DNA of 64,000 nt, taken from assembly GCF_900101745.1 (NCBI RefSeq), contig NZ_FNAD01000005.1, positions 62,001 through 126,000 of the forward strand, given 5' to 3'. Positions 1 through 7,918 of this stretch are shown one piece after another. Each line of letters begins with the position of its first letter. Within the stretch, counting starts at the first letter, position 1. The position numbers and the translations under genes are program-made. This stretch comes from Glycomyces harbinensis. Lineage in GTDB: Bacteria; Actinomycetota; Actinomycetes; Mycobacteriales; Micromonosporaceae. Under the pieces are notes generated by a model. The model made no database searches, had not been told where the DNA came from, and was given only the letters and a program-made list of their open reading frames with translations.

Positions 1-138
1 CGCGCGCAGCTGACCTCGCTGCTGGACCGCGGGATGGACACCGACATCCGGACCTGGAGGCTGGGCCCGCTGGGCCTGTGGACCCGGGAACGGGGCGGGG
101 GCGACCTCCAGGAACAACTCATGCAGGAGCACCGTTGA
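1..138 (+). CDS. ppk: Polyphosphate kinase, C-terminal end (partial)
   Basis: The first 138 bases are open in frame 1 and end in TGA. They encode 45 residues, including TWRLGPLGLWTRE near the middle and DLQEQLMQEHR at the end. This resembles the C-terminus of actinobacterial polyphosphate kinase, which makes polyphosphate from ATP. The strongest support is context: the next gene is MutT1, and ppk-mutT1 is a known adjacent pair in Mycobacterium. The stop codon overlaps the next start by one base (TGATG), so the two are probably translationally coupled. The catalytic part lies outside the window, so the call rests on a short tail plus synteny. Confidence 0.65.
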   Translation, partial: RAQLTSLLDRGMDTDIRTWRLGPLGLWTRERGGGDLQEQLMQEHR

Positions 139-1016
139 TGCAACCCGAGATCTTCGCCGCCGGCGCCGTGCTGTGGCGCCCGGGCGAGGACGGGCCGGAG
201 CTGGCCCTCATCCACCGGCCGAAGTACGGCGACTGGACCTTCCCGAAGGGGAAGCTCAAGCGCGGCGAGCACCTGCTCGCCGCCGCGCAGCGGGAGGTCT
301 TCGAGGAGACCGGGATCCGGCCGGTGCTCGGACGCCCGCTCGCGCCCTCCTTCTACGACAAGGAGGGCCGGCTCAAGCGCGTCGACTACTGGTGCGCCAC
401 GCCCGCCGCCGAGGAGGCCGTGGGCGAGGCGGTGGACCCCCGGGAGGTCGACGACCTCGAATGGGTCCCCCTGGCCGACGTGTCCGACCGGCTCACGTAC
501 GAACGGGACCAGCCGGTCCTGGAGGACTTCTCCCGCGAGGCCGCCCGCGACACGGTCCCGCTCATCTTCATCCGGCACGCGCTCGCACTGTCCAAAGCGG
601 ACTGGTTCGACCAGGACGAGCTGCGGACCCTCAACCAGCGCGGGCGCGAACGGGCCCAGCAGCTCGAGGTGCTCCTCTCGGCCTTCCCGACCGGGCAGGC
701 GTTCAGCTCCACGAGCGCCCGCTGCCTGGAGACCCTGCTGCCGTACTGCGCGGCCGAGGGCATCGCCTTGACCGGCCTGCCCGAGTTCACCCCCGGCACC
801 GCCAAGCCCGGTGACGCGACGGCCCGGCTGGACGAGGTCATCGCCTCCGGGAAGCCCGCGGTCATCTGCGGGCACGGGGAGAGCATCGACGAGCTGGTGG
901 CCTACGCGAGCGGGAGGCTCGGCACCCCGGTCCCCGTGGGCCCCTTGGAGAAGGGCTCGTTCGTGGTCTTCCATACGTTCGAGGGCCGCCTGGTCGCCAC
1001 CGAAGTGCACGACTGA
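138..1016 (+). CDS. mutT1: NUDIX hydrolase with histidine phosphatase domain, MutT1-like
   Basis: This 292-residue protein has two domains. The N-terminal half is a NUDIX hydrolase with the signature G-x5-E-x7-REV-x-EE-x-G, seen as GKLKRGEH...REVFEETG. The C-terminal half is a histidine phosphatase of the SixA/phosphoglycerate-mutase fold, with RHA in the FIRHALA segment and a second histidine in ICGHGES. In mycobacteria MutT1 removes oxidised guanine nucleotides (8-oxo-dGTP and 8-oxo-GTP) and also cleaves diadenosine polyphosphates, and it follows ppk as here. I chose the ATG at 138 because it overlaps the ppk stop and starts right before the NUDIX fold. The longer reading from 78 would run inside ppk. 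Confidence 0.9.
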   Translation: MQPEIFAAGAVLWRPGEDGPELALIHRPKYGDWTFPKGKLKRGEHLLAAAQREVFEETGIRPVLGRPLAPSFYDKEGRLKRVDYWCATPAAEEAVGEAVDPREVDDLEWVPLADVSDRLTYERDQPVLEDFSREAARDTVPLIFIRHALALSKADWFDQDELRTLNQRGRERAQQLEVLLSAFPTGQAFSSTSARCLETLLPYCAAEGIALTGLPEFTPGTAKPGDATARLDEVIASGKPAVICGHGESIDELVAYASGRLGTPVPVGPLEKGSFVVFHTFEGRLVATEVHD

Positions 1017-1115
1017 GGCCCTCCCGGGGTCGGTACTGCCCGGGCCGTGGCCCGGTGGGATCTGTTTCGTTGCGCGTGTTCGATGCGGTCGGTCTGGCGC
1101 GCCTGTTGTTCTGGC

Positions 1116-1155
1116 CGGTGGGGTGTCGGGCTCGGCCGAGCCCGACACCCCACCG
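1116..1155. terminator. Perfect 40-bp palindrome, probable bidirectional terminator
   Basis: Bases 1116-1135 are the exact reverse complement of 1136-1155, with no spacer. The palindrome sits between two convergent genes, MutT1 on the plus strand and the GH3 gene on the minus strand, where a shared terminator is expected. No T-run follows on either strand, as is common for GC-rich actinobacterial terminators. A zero-loop palindrome could instead be a protein-binding site. Confidence 0.55.
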
Positions 1156-1340
1156 CCGCTCCGCGGAGGAGCCGGCACCGGGCGGGGACCGCGCGCGGGT
1201 GGATTCCCGCGCGCGGCCGCGGTATGGCGACGTTCGCGAATACCCTCTTGTCGCCGCCATCCCGCCGGTGCCGAATGGCTGCTTTTTTGCTATCTATGCA
1301 ACACGAAGCGCCACCGAACGGCAACAGAAAGTTCGCCGCC

Positions 1341-1394
1341 TGTGGATAACTTCGTCGTCCTCAGCGTCTCAGCTGCTCAGTCGCCTGTGGATAA
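1341..1394 (-). promoter_or_regulatory. Two consensus DnaA boxes in direct repeat
   Basis: TGTGGATAA occurs at 1341-1349 and again at 1386-1394. It is the exact reverse complement of the consensus DnaA box TTATCCACA. Both copies lie in a longer direct repeat, CGCCTGTGGATAACT, at 1337-1351 and 1382-1396, so they share orientation and are 45 bases apart. The second copy ends just beyond the stop codon of the GH3 gene. No other replication-origin feature (dnaA, dnaN, gyr genes or a long box cluster) is in the window, so this is not oriC. It could be a small DnaA-titrating or regulatory locus. Confidence 0.55.
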
Positions 1395-1397
1395 CTC

Positions 1398-4300
1398 CTA
1401 CCGGGTCAGGCGGATCGATTCGACGTAGACGCCCCCGGCCCGGAAGCGCAGGAACAGGTGCTGCGTGCCCGCCGCGCCCTCGAGGGGAGCGGCGACGTCG
1501 GTGAAGGCCTGGCGGTCGCCGGTCTTCGGGACCTCGACCTCCGCCAGGAGCGGGCCGTCCGGGCCCGCGGCGCGGACCTCGATCACCGGGTCGGCCAGGT
1601 CGGCCCATGCCGCTCCCGTTGTGGCCGTGCGCAGTTCGATGCCCGTGGCACCGTCGAGGGCTACGTTGGTGAAGCCCACGTAGTCGCCCGCCCGGCGGGA
1701 CGCCGTCGAGTGGTAGCCGCCCTCGCGCTTGAGCGTGTGCAGCTTCGAGACCTCCCAATAGGTCACGCCTTGCGCGATCGTGGCCTTCTCCCAGACGTTG
1801 GCCGCCTCCGAGAGGTCGAGCGGGGCGATCGTCTCGCCCTCGATGCGGATCTCGGCCCCGGGCCCCGAGCCGTTGCCCGCGACGACCGCGTACGTGCCGG
1901 TCTCCACGACCCGCCTGCCGTTCACCACGTCCCACACGAACAGGTCCTGCGGGTCGACCGTGATCGCGACGCGCCGCGTCTCGCCCGGGGCGACGTCCTT
2001 GACGCGCTGGAAGCCCGCGAGCTGGAGCCCGGGCACCTGATCGCCGTACACCGAGTCCTTGGACGCGGCGTAGACCAGCGCGACCTCGTCGCTGGTGCGG
2101 TCGCCGGTGTTGCGCAGGTCGAACGAGACCTGGAACGGCGTGCGGGCGTCGGCCGACGCCGGGACGTCGAGCGCGCCGTATTCGAACGTCGTGTACGTCA
2201 GGCCGTGCCCGAAGGCGTACACGGGCTCGGCCTGCGAGTAGCGGTAGGTGAGCCCCGCCGCGATCACGTCGTACTCGAGCATGTCGACCTCGTCGACCCG
2301 CCACGGCTCGGTGTTCGGGCCCGGCTTGGGCAGGGAGGCCGTGTCGGCCAGCCAGGTCGAGGTGAGGCGCCCTGCCGGCGCGTAGTCGCCCGCCAGGGCC
2401 TCGGCCAGGGCGGTGCCGGCGGCCTGGCCGGCGTGCGAGGTGTAGAGGATCGCGGCGACGTTCGGGTCGGCGGCGATGTCGCCGATCGCCAGGGGGTAGG
2501 CCGAGACCACGACGACGACGGTGCGGGCGGGTTTGGCGGCGGCGACGGCGCGGACGAGGTCGGCCTGGCGCGGGGCGAGGTCGAGGCCGGGCCGGTCGAA
2601 GCATTCGCGGGCGTTGACGAGCGGGTGGTTGCCGACGAAGACGACGGCCCAGTCGGCTTCGGCCGCGACGGCGGCGGCCGCGGCGGGGCCGTCCTCGACG
2701 AGGGTCTCGGTGAGTTCGGTGCCGTGGTCGCCCTTGCTGAGCGGGAGGGTGCCGTCGGCGGCGAGGCGGGGGCGGTAGGGGCCGTCGGGTTCGGAGGGGA
2801 CGTGGTTCATGCCGAACAGGTCGGCGGTCTCGGCGCCGCGCACGTAGTGGAAGTTCTGGTGGGTGAACCAGGCGTTGGCGTCGATCATCGCGTCGTCGTC
2901 GGCGCGCAGGAGCGGGCCGGTCGCCTCGCCGGAGGCGCCGGCCTGGTTGGCGAAGCTGGCGGGGCCGTCGTCCCGTTGGAGGAGGTTCGCGGCGATGAAG
3001 CGGCCGGTGCCGTTGTGGCGGAACATGTGCTGGTCGTGGGCCCAGTCCCAGACTTCGAAGGTCTCGTCGTCGCCCAGGGTGTCGGCGGTGGCGGCGAGGG
3101 CGCCGTCGTCGCGGACGGTGACGTATTTGCCGCCGGCTTTCCAGGCGATGCGGTCGCCGCCGGTGTGGTGGGTGAGGTCGGGGAATCGTTCCTTTAGCGC
3201 CGCGAGGGGGGTGGTGCGGCGTTCGGCGGGGACGAGGGGGCTGTAGTAGTCGCGGAGGTTGAGGTCGGCGAGGGGGCCGAGGACGGCGATGCTCGCGTTG
3301 TCGGGGAGCGGGAGGGCGCGGTCGGCGTTCTTGAGCAGGACGAGTTGTTCGCGGGCGGCCTGGAGGGCGAGTGCGGCGGCCTCGGGGCGCAGGTGCGGGC
3401 GGGGGTCGGCGGGGATGCGGTTGTACTCGCAGGCGTCGCCGTCGAGGAGGCCGGTGCGGACGAGGAAGGTGAGCCAGTCGCGGGCGGCCCGGTCGATGTC
3501 GGCGGCGGTGAGGCCGAAGAGGCCGCGGCGGACGGCTTCGGCGGCGCCTGCGACGAAGGGCAGGTCGGAGCCGTCGTGGAAGTGGGTCTGGCCGGCGTGG
3601 AGCATGAGGCCGGAGGCGTAGACGCCGATCTCGTCGCGGTCGATGTCGCGGCCTTCTTCGGCGGCGAGGGCCTTGGGGTAGGGGAGGTCGGCGTCGGGCT
3701 GCTCCCAGGTGTCCCAGGGGGCGCCCTTGGCGGTGTGGAGGTTGACGCCGTCCCAGCCGTCGGGGAGGAAGAAGAAGACGCCGTCGGGGGTCCATTCGTC
3801 GCGGAGGGTCGCCAGGATCGGGGAGATGATCGAGGGGACGCCGTTGACGAGGTTGTAGGCGGTCATGGCGCCGTGGACGGCGCCGGCCTCGACGGGCTTG
3901 CGGTAGGGGACGGCCTGGTACTCGTGGAGGGCGCGCACGCTCATGGACGCGGAGGTGCGGTGGCGGTGGTATTCGTGGTCGTAGCCGAGGAAGTGCTTCA
4001 TCTGGGGGAGGATGCGCACGTAGTCGGGGTGGCGTCCGCGCAGTCCCCAGGCGTAGGCGGTGGTCATGGCGGCGACGTGGAGGGGGTCTTCGCCGAAGCC
4101 CTCTTCGAAGCGGCCGGCGAGGGGGTTGGAGCGGATGTCGGCGACGGGCCCGAAGCCGGCGTAGACGCCGGTGTCGCGGGCGCGGGTCTCGTGGGAGACG
4201 ACGTCGCCGATCTGTTCGAGCAGGTCGGTGTCCCAGGTGGCGCCGAGGCCGATGGCCTGGGGGAAGAGGGTGGCGTCCGCGTGGTGGCCGGAGCCGTGGA

Positions 4301-4472
4301 GGACCTCGTTGAACCGGTTCTGGAGTGCGGGGAGGGTGAAGCCGTCGGCGAGGACGGTCTCGGGGACGCCGTTGAGGCAGGCGGCCTTCTGCTCGTCGGT
4401 CATGAGGGCGAGGAGGGCCTCCACGCGTTCGGCGACGGGCCGGTTCGGGTCGAGGTAGTCGGGAGCGCTCAT
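1398..4472 (-). CDS. Glycoside hydrolase family 3 with fascin-like insert and C-terminal CBM6-like domain
   Basis: The 1024-residue product is a family 3 beta-glycosidase. The N-terminal barrel (about 1-360) has GFGPVADI and, near LRDEWTPDGVFFFLPD, the region of the catalytic aspartate, in an unusual form compared with the usual VVSDW. A segment near residues 440-500, with GGKYVTVRDDG and FRHNGTGRFIAA, looks like a fascin/beta-trefoil unit inserted before the second GH3 domain (YTSHAGQAAG...PAGRLTSTW). A fibronectin-III-like domain and a jelly-roll resembling CBM6 finish the protein. There is no signal peptide, so it probably acts in the cytoplasm on imported oligosaccharides. Substrate cannot be told; beta-glucosidase and beta-xylosidase are both possible. 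No sugar transporter or regulator is adjacent. Confidence 0.85.
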   Translation of the reverse strand: MSAPDYLDPNRPVAERVEALLALMTDEQKAACLNGVPETVLADGFTLPALQNRFNEVLHGSGHHADATLFPQAIGLGATWDTDLLEQIGDVVSHETRARDTGVYAGFGPVADIRSNPLAGRFEEGFGEDPLHVAAMTTAYAWGLRGRHPDYVRILPQMKHFLGYDHEYHRHRTSASMSVRALHEYQAVPYRKPVEAGAVHGAMTAYNLVNGVPSIISPILATLRDEWTPDGVFFFLPDGWDGVNLHTAKGAPWDTWEQPDADLPYPKALAAEEGRDIDRDEIGVYASGLMLHAGQTHFHDGSDLPFVAGAAEAVRRGLFGLTAADIDRAARDWLTFLVRTGLLDGDACEYNRIPADPRPHLRPEAAALALQAAREQLVLLKNADRALPLPDNASIAVLGPLADLNLRDYYSPLVPAERRTTPLAALKERFPDLTHHTGGDRIAWKAGGKYVTVRDDGALAATADTLGDDETFEVWDWAHDQHMFRHNGTGRFIAANLLQRDDGPASFANQAGASGEATGPLLRADDDAMIDANAWFTHQNFHYVRGAETADLFGMNHVPSEPDGPYRPRLAADGTLPLSKGDHGTELTETLVEDGPAAAAAVAAEADWAVVFVGNHPLVNARECFDRPGLDLAPRQADLVRAVAAAKPARTVVVVVSAYPLAIGDIAADPNVAAILYTSHAGQAAGTALAEALAGDYAPAGRLTSTWLADTASLPKPGPNTEPWRVDEVDMLEYDVIAAGLTYRYSQAEPVYAFGHGLTYTTFEYGALDVPASADARTPFQVSFDLRNTGDRTSDEVALVYAASKDSVYGDQVPGLQLAGFQRVKDVAPGETRRVAITVDPQDLFVWDVVNGRRVVETGTYAVVAGNGSGPGAEIRIEGETIAPLDLSEAANVWEKATIAQGVTYWEVSKLHTLKREGGYHSTASRRAGDYVGFTNVALDGATGIELRTATTGAAWADLADPVIEVRAAGPDGPLLAEVEVPKTGDRQAFTDVAAPLEGAAGTQHLFLRFRAGGVYVESIRLTR

Positions 4473-4629
4473 GCTCGTCCAATCGGTCGGCGTCTGATGT
4501 GATACCCCGACATTACGACGGACGACCGAACTAATTCAAGTGAGTTGAGGCGAGACCCGCATGAGCGCCCGGACACACCAGCGCACGGCAGGGCACGGCG
4601 CGAGGCCGCACCGTCCTACGCCGGTTGGT

Positions 4630-4635
4630 TACGAT
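4630..4635 (+). promoter_or_regulatory. -10 box of a leaderless promoter (Hsp70-like gene)
   Basis: TACGAT lies exactly 7 bases before the ATG at 4643, and no Shine-Dalgarno sequence is present. The expected transcription start is at or next to the A of ATG. Confidence 0.45.
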
Positions 4636-4642
4636 TCTCCCC

Positions 4643-7186
4643 ATGAGCCCCGGCCCCCAAGGAACTTCGCTCGGCGTCGACTTCGGCACCTCGCACACGA
4701 TCGCGGTCGTCCGCCGCGCCGACGGGAGCGTGCGACCGCTGCTGTTCGACGGCGCGCCGCTGATGCCCTCCGCGGTGTGCGCCGACCCCGACGGCGGGCT
4801 CCTGGTCGGCCGCGACGCCGTCCATTCGGGACGCCGGCACCCGGAGCGGTTCGAGCCCAACCCCAAGCGACTCATCGACCGCCCCTCCACGCTCCTGGGC
4901 GAGCGCGAGTACCAGGTGGCCGACCTCATCGCGGCCGTGCTCGACGCGGTCGCCGACGAGTGCCGCCGCGTGGTCGGGCACCCCGCGCAGGTCACCCTCA
5001 CCGTCCCGGCCGAGTGGGGCCCGGCGCGCCGCCGGGTCGTCGAGGACGCCGCCGCCCGCTCGGGCCTGGGCCAGGTCCGCCTCGTCCCCGAGCCGGTCGC
5101 CGCCGCCACCTACTACGCCGAGGCGCTCAAGCACCGCATGGCCGTGGGCGCCTCCATCGTCGTCTACGACCTCGGGGCGGGCACCTTCGACGCGAGCGTG
5201 GTGCGCCGCACCGGCGACGGCTTCGAGACCGTCGCCCTCGACGGGCGAAGCGACCTGGGCGGCCTGGACATCGACGCGGCCCTCATCGAGCACCTCGGCG
5301 TCACCTACGGCACCCGCGACGGCTGGAAGCGCCTGATCAACCCGACCACGATCGAGGAGCGCCGCCACTTCCGCGAGTTCCAGGAGGAGGTCCGCAGCGC
5401 CAAGGAGCGGCTCTCGCGCCATCAGCAGGCCGACATCGCGATCCCGCTGTTGGACGTCGAGGCGCACCTGACGCGCACCGAGCTCGAGCGGATCGCCGCG
5501 CCCCACCTGGAGCAGACCATCCGGGTCACGCAGGCGGTCATCCGCTCCGCGGACCTGGACGTGGCCGACAGCGCCGGGGTGTTCCTCGTGGGCGGCGCCA
5601 GCCGCATGCCCCTGGTCGCGACCATGCTCCACCGCTCGCTCGGCCTGGCCCCCACCGTCCTCGACCAGCCCGAGGTCGTCGTCGCCGAAGGCAGCGTCCT
5701 GTGGACGCAGGCCGGCCCGGGCACCGCCACCTTCCCCCTCCAGTACCCGGCGACGCCGGCGGCGAGCGCCTACGCCCCGACCGCGCTCACCCCGCACGCC
5801 TCGCCCCAGCAGGCGCCCCCGCACACCGAACCCGCAGCGCCCCAGCAGCTTCCGTCGGCTCCCTACCGGCCCACCCCGCAGGCCGCGCCGTCTCCGCAGG
5901 AGGCGCGGAACGCCGCGCCCGTCTCGCCCCCGGGCACGAACTACCAGCCGCCGCGGCAGGACCCGGGCCGGGCCCTGCCGCCGCGCGCGCAGCAGACCCC
6001 GCCGGTCGCGGTGTCCGGCGGCGACGACCCGCCGCCGCGGACCGAGGCGCAGCGCCTGCGCGCCAGGCGCGTCGGCAGGCGCCTCATCGCCGGGTTCATC
6101 GCCGTGGACCTGGTCATCATCGCGGGCCTCGCCTGGTACTTCAACCGCGACAACGGGGACGACGACTCGGGCGGCTCCTTCGACGTCGAGGCCGGCGGCT
6201 ACTTCGACGCGGACTGGGATCCCGCCGTGGCCGGCACCATGGTCAGCGAGGCCGTCGGCGCCCACGACGGCGCCGTCATCTCCTTCGCCGCCGTCGACAC
6301 CGAGGACGGGCAGATGCTCTTCTCCGCCGAGTCCGACGGCACGATCAAGCAGTGGTCGATGGACGCCGGCGACCTCGTGAGCACCTACACCGTGGAGGAC
6401 GGCATCGACCGGATCGAGGCCACCGCGACCTCCGAGGGCGAACCGATGATCGTCGCGGTCGACCACGGCTACTCCCCGCACGTCTGGACGCCCTCGACGC
6501 AGGAGTTCCGCTACTCGGGCACCCCGGAACTGGCCGGCGACGTCGGCCGGATCGCCGTCGGCATCGACGACGGGACACCGGTCCTGGGCATCCTCAACGA
6601 GGAGTCGTTCGAGCTGTTCGGCATCGAGGGCGGGGGCACCTTCGGCGTCAGCCCGATCCCCGGCAACAACGGCTGGCCGAACTTCTTCACCTCGACCGAG
6701 GGCGGGTATACCGGCCTGGTCGCGGTGGACCCGTCCCACCGGCTGTCGGAGATCGACAGCTCGGGCGCGGGCATCGTGGGCTACCTCGATGACACCGGCG
6801 ACTGGCCCGAGGACGTCGCGGTGGCGGCGCTGCGCGTCGTCTACTACGACGGCGCCGCGCACGCGATGATGCTCGGCGAGGACGAGACGCTGTACTTCTG
6901 GAACCTCGAGACGTACGAGCCGGCGTTCAACCCGGTCCTGCACGCCGGCGCGGGCGACCGGTTCCACGACCGGATCCTCGACACCGAGGCCGGCCCCGCG
7001 TTCATGTACGTCGACGCCGCGGCCGACGCCTACCTCCAGGACTTCGCGGCGTCCGAGCCGATGCCCCTCGACAGCGCGACCACCGGGGACGTCACCGGCC
7101 TGGAGGACCTCACCGCCAACGACCAGCGGATCGCCGTCACCGGCGACGCGGACGGCAACATTCAATTCTGGAGTCTGGGACTGTGA
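4643..7186 (+). CDS. Transmembrane Hsp70-family ATPase fused to a WD40-like propeller
   Basis: This 847-residue protein starts with an Hsp70/actin-type ATPase domain (about 1-365). It has phosphate-1 GVDFGTSHT, VPEPVAAA, phosphate-2 YDLGAGTFD and the adenosine motif FLVGGASRMP. The usual substrate-binding domain of DnaK is missing. Instead there is a Pro/Gln/Ala-rich linker (about 370-475), a positive stretch and one membrane helix (LIAGFIAVDLVIIAGLAWYF, near 490-510). An extracellular part with WD40-like strands follows (DGTIKQWSMDAG, LYFWNLETY, GNIQFWSLGL). ATP-driven change inside could therefore be coupled to a propeller outside. I chose the ATG at 4643 over a TTG at 4625 because a -10 box sits 7 bases upstream of it. 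The SRPBCC gene overlaps its stop. Confidence 0.85.
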   Translation: MSPGPQGTSLGVDFGTSHTIAVVRRADGSVRPLLFDGAPLMPSAVCADPDGGLLVGRDAVHSGRRHPERFEPNPKRLIDRPSTLLGEREYQVADLIAAVLDAVADECRRVVGHPAQVTLTVPAEWGPARRRVVEDAAARSGLGQVRLVPEPVAAATYYAEALKHRMAVGASIVVYDLGAGTFDASVVRRTGDGFETVALDGRSDLGGLDIDAALIEHLGVTYGTRDGWKRLINPTTIEERRHFREFQEEVRSAKERLSRHQQADIAIPLLDVEAHLTRTELERIAAPHLEQTIRVTQAVIRSADLDVADSAGVFLVGGASRMPLVATMLHRSLGLAPTVLDQPEVVVAEGSVLWTQAGPGTATFPLQYPATPAASAYAPTALTPHASPQQAPPHTEPAAPQQLPSAPYRPTPQAAPSPQEARNAAPVSPPGTNYQPPRQDPGRALPPRAQQTPPVAVSGGDDPPPRTEAQRLRARRVGRRLIAGFIAVDLVIIAGLAWYFNRDNGDDDSGGSFDVEAGGYFDADWDPAVAGTMVSEAVGAHDGAVISFAAVDTEDGQMLFSAESDGTIKQWSMDAGDLVSTYTVEDGIDRIEATATSEGEPMIVAVDHGYSPHVWTPSTQEFRYSGTPELAGDVGRIAVGIDDGTPVLGILNEESFELFGIEGGGTFGVSPIPGNNGWPNFFTSTEGGYTGLVAVDPSHRLSEIDSSGAGIVGYLDDTGDWPEDVAVAALRVVYYDGAAHAMMLGEDETLYFWNLETYEPAFNPVLHAGAGDRFHDRILDTEAGPAFMYVDAAADAYLQDFAASEPMPLDSATTGDVTGLEDLTANDQRIAVTGDADGNIQFWSLGL

Positions 7187-7719
7187 TCATCCTGGTCGTC
7201 GCGGCGGTCATCGTCGCGGCCGCAACCGCATACGCCATCTGGGCCATGGGCCAAGAGCGCCGCATCGAGACCACCGTGCGCCTCGACGCCCGCGCGAACG
7301 AGGTCTGGGCGGTCCTCACCGACTTCCCCGCCTACGGCGAGTGGAACCCGTTCCTCACCGCCGTCTCCGGCCTCCTCGCCGAGGACGAGCGCCTCGACGC
7401 CACCTTCACCCAGGCGAACGGGAAGACCAGCCGCTTCCGGCCCCGGGTCCTGCGCGTCTCCCCGGCCCGCCAGATCCGCTGGCTCGGCAAGCTCGGCCCC
7501 GGCGGCCTGTTCGACGGCGAGCACTACTTCGTGCTCGCCCCGCAGGAGGACGGCACCACCGTCCTCACCCACGGCGAACGCTTCACCGGCGTCCTCGTGC
7601 CGCTCCTGGGGCGGCTCCTGGCCGACACCGAGCAGGGCTTCACGGCGATGAACGACGCGCTCGCCGCCCGCCTCGCGGCCCTCGGCGACGGCCCGGACGG
7701 CGACGCCCTCGACGACTGA
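7183..7719 (+). CDS. Membrane-anchored SRPBCC (START-like) protein
   Basis: The 178-residue product begins with a hydrophobic helix (IILVVAAVIVAAATAYAIWAM), followed by a START/Bet v 1-like fold. Family marks are VWAVLTDFPAYGEWNPF near the start and a long C-terminal helix (LLADTEQGFTAMNDALAARL). Such domains bind lipids or other hydrophobic ligands in a deep pocket. Translation starts at a GTG that overlaps the stop of the Hsp70-propeller gene (GTGA), so the two proteins are almost certainly made together and may work together at the membrane. The ligand is unknown. Confidence 0.8.
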   Translation: MIILVVAAVIVAAATAYAIWAMGQERRIETTVRLDARANEVWAVLTDFPAYGEWNPFLTAVSGLLAEDERLDATFTQANGKTSRFRPRVLRVSPARQIRWLGKLGPGGLFDGEHYFVLAPQEDGTTVLTHGERFTGVLVPLLGRLLADTEQGFTAMNDALAARLAALGDGPDGDALDD

Positions 7720-7740
7720 GCCTGGCCGCGACCGCAACCG

Positions 7741-7815
7741 GCGCGTTTCGACCCCGCCCGGTTCGACCCTGCGCGTTTCGACCCCGCCCGGTTCGACCCT
7801 GCGCGTTTCGACCCT
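7741..7815. repeat. Tandem repeat, 15/30-bp unit, five 15-mers
   Basis: A 30-bp unit is repeated exactly (7741-7770 and 7771-7800) and is followed by half of a third copy. Each 30-mer is two related 15-mers, GCGCGTTTCGACCCC and GCCCGGTTCGACCCT. The array starts 21 bases after the stop codon of the SRPBCC gene. A related 15-bp array follows the MFS gene stop near 23.8 kb. Confidence 0.9.
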
Positions 7816-7822
7816 GACGCGA

Positions 7823-7858
7823 CGGATCGCGCCGCGGCAGGTGCCGCGGCGCGATCCG
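7823..7858. terminator. GC-rich hairpin between convergent genes
   Basis: A perfect 17-bp stem (7823-7839 with 7842-7858) with a 2-base GG loop sits between the SRPBCC gene (plus) and the chaplin gene (minus). It is a likely two-way terminator without a T-run. Confidence 0.65.
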
Positions 7859-7918
7859 CCTCATGCAGTCCCCCGGAACCGGGCTGCGCCGCAAACGGCG
7901 CGCCCCGGCCTCCGCGGT

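Noticed and set aside
1337..1396. Chromosome origin (oriC)
   Set aside because: Only two DnaA boxes; dnaA, dnaN, recF and gyr genes are absent and no AT-rich unwinding region adjoins them.
1369..4482. Very long Arg/Pro-rich open frame antisense or out of frame to known genes (several such, also at 10113-12170, 23914-26870, 31452-33821)
   Set aside because: These are shadows of real genes in a GC-rich genome. Their composition (Arg, Pro, Gly, His) is that of frame-shifted GC-rich codons, and the true gene in each place has clear family motifs.
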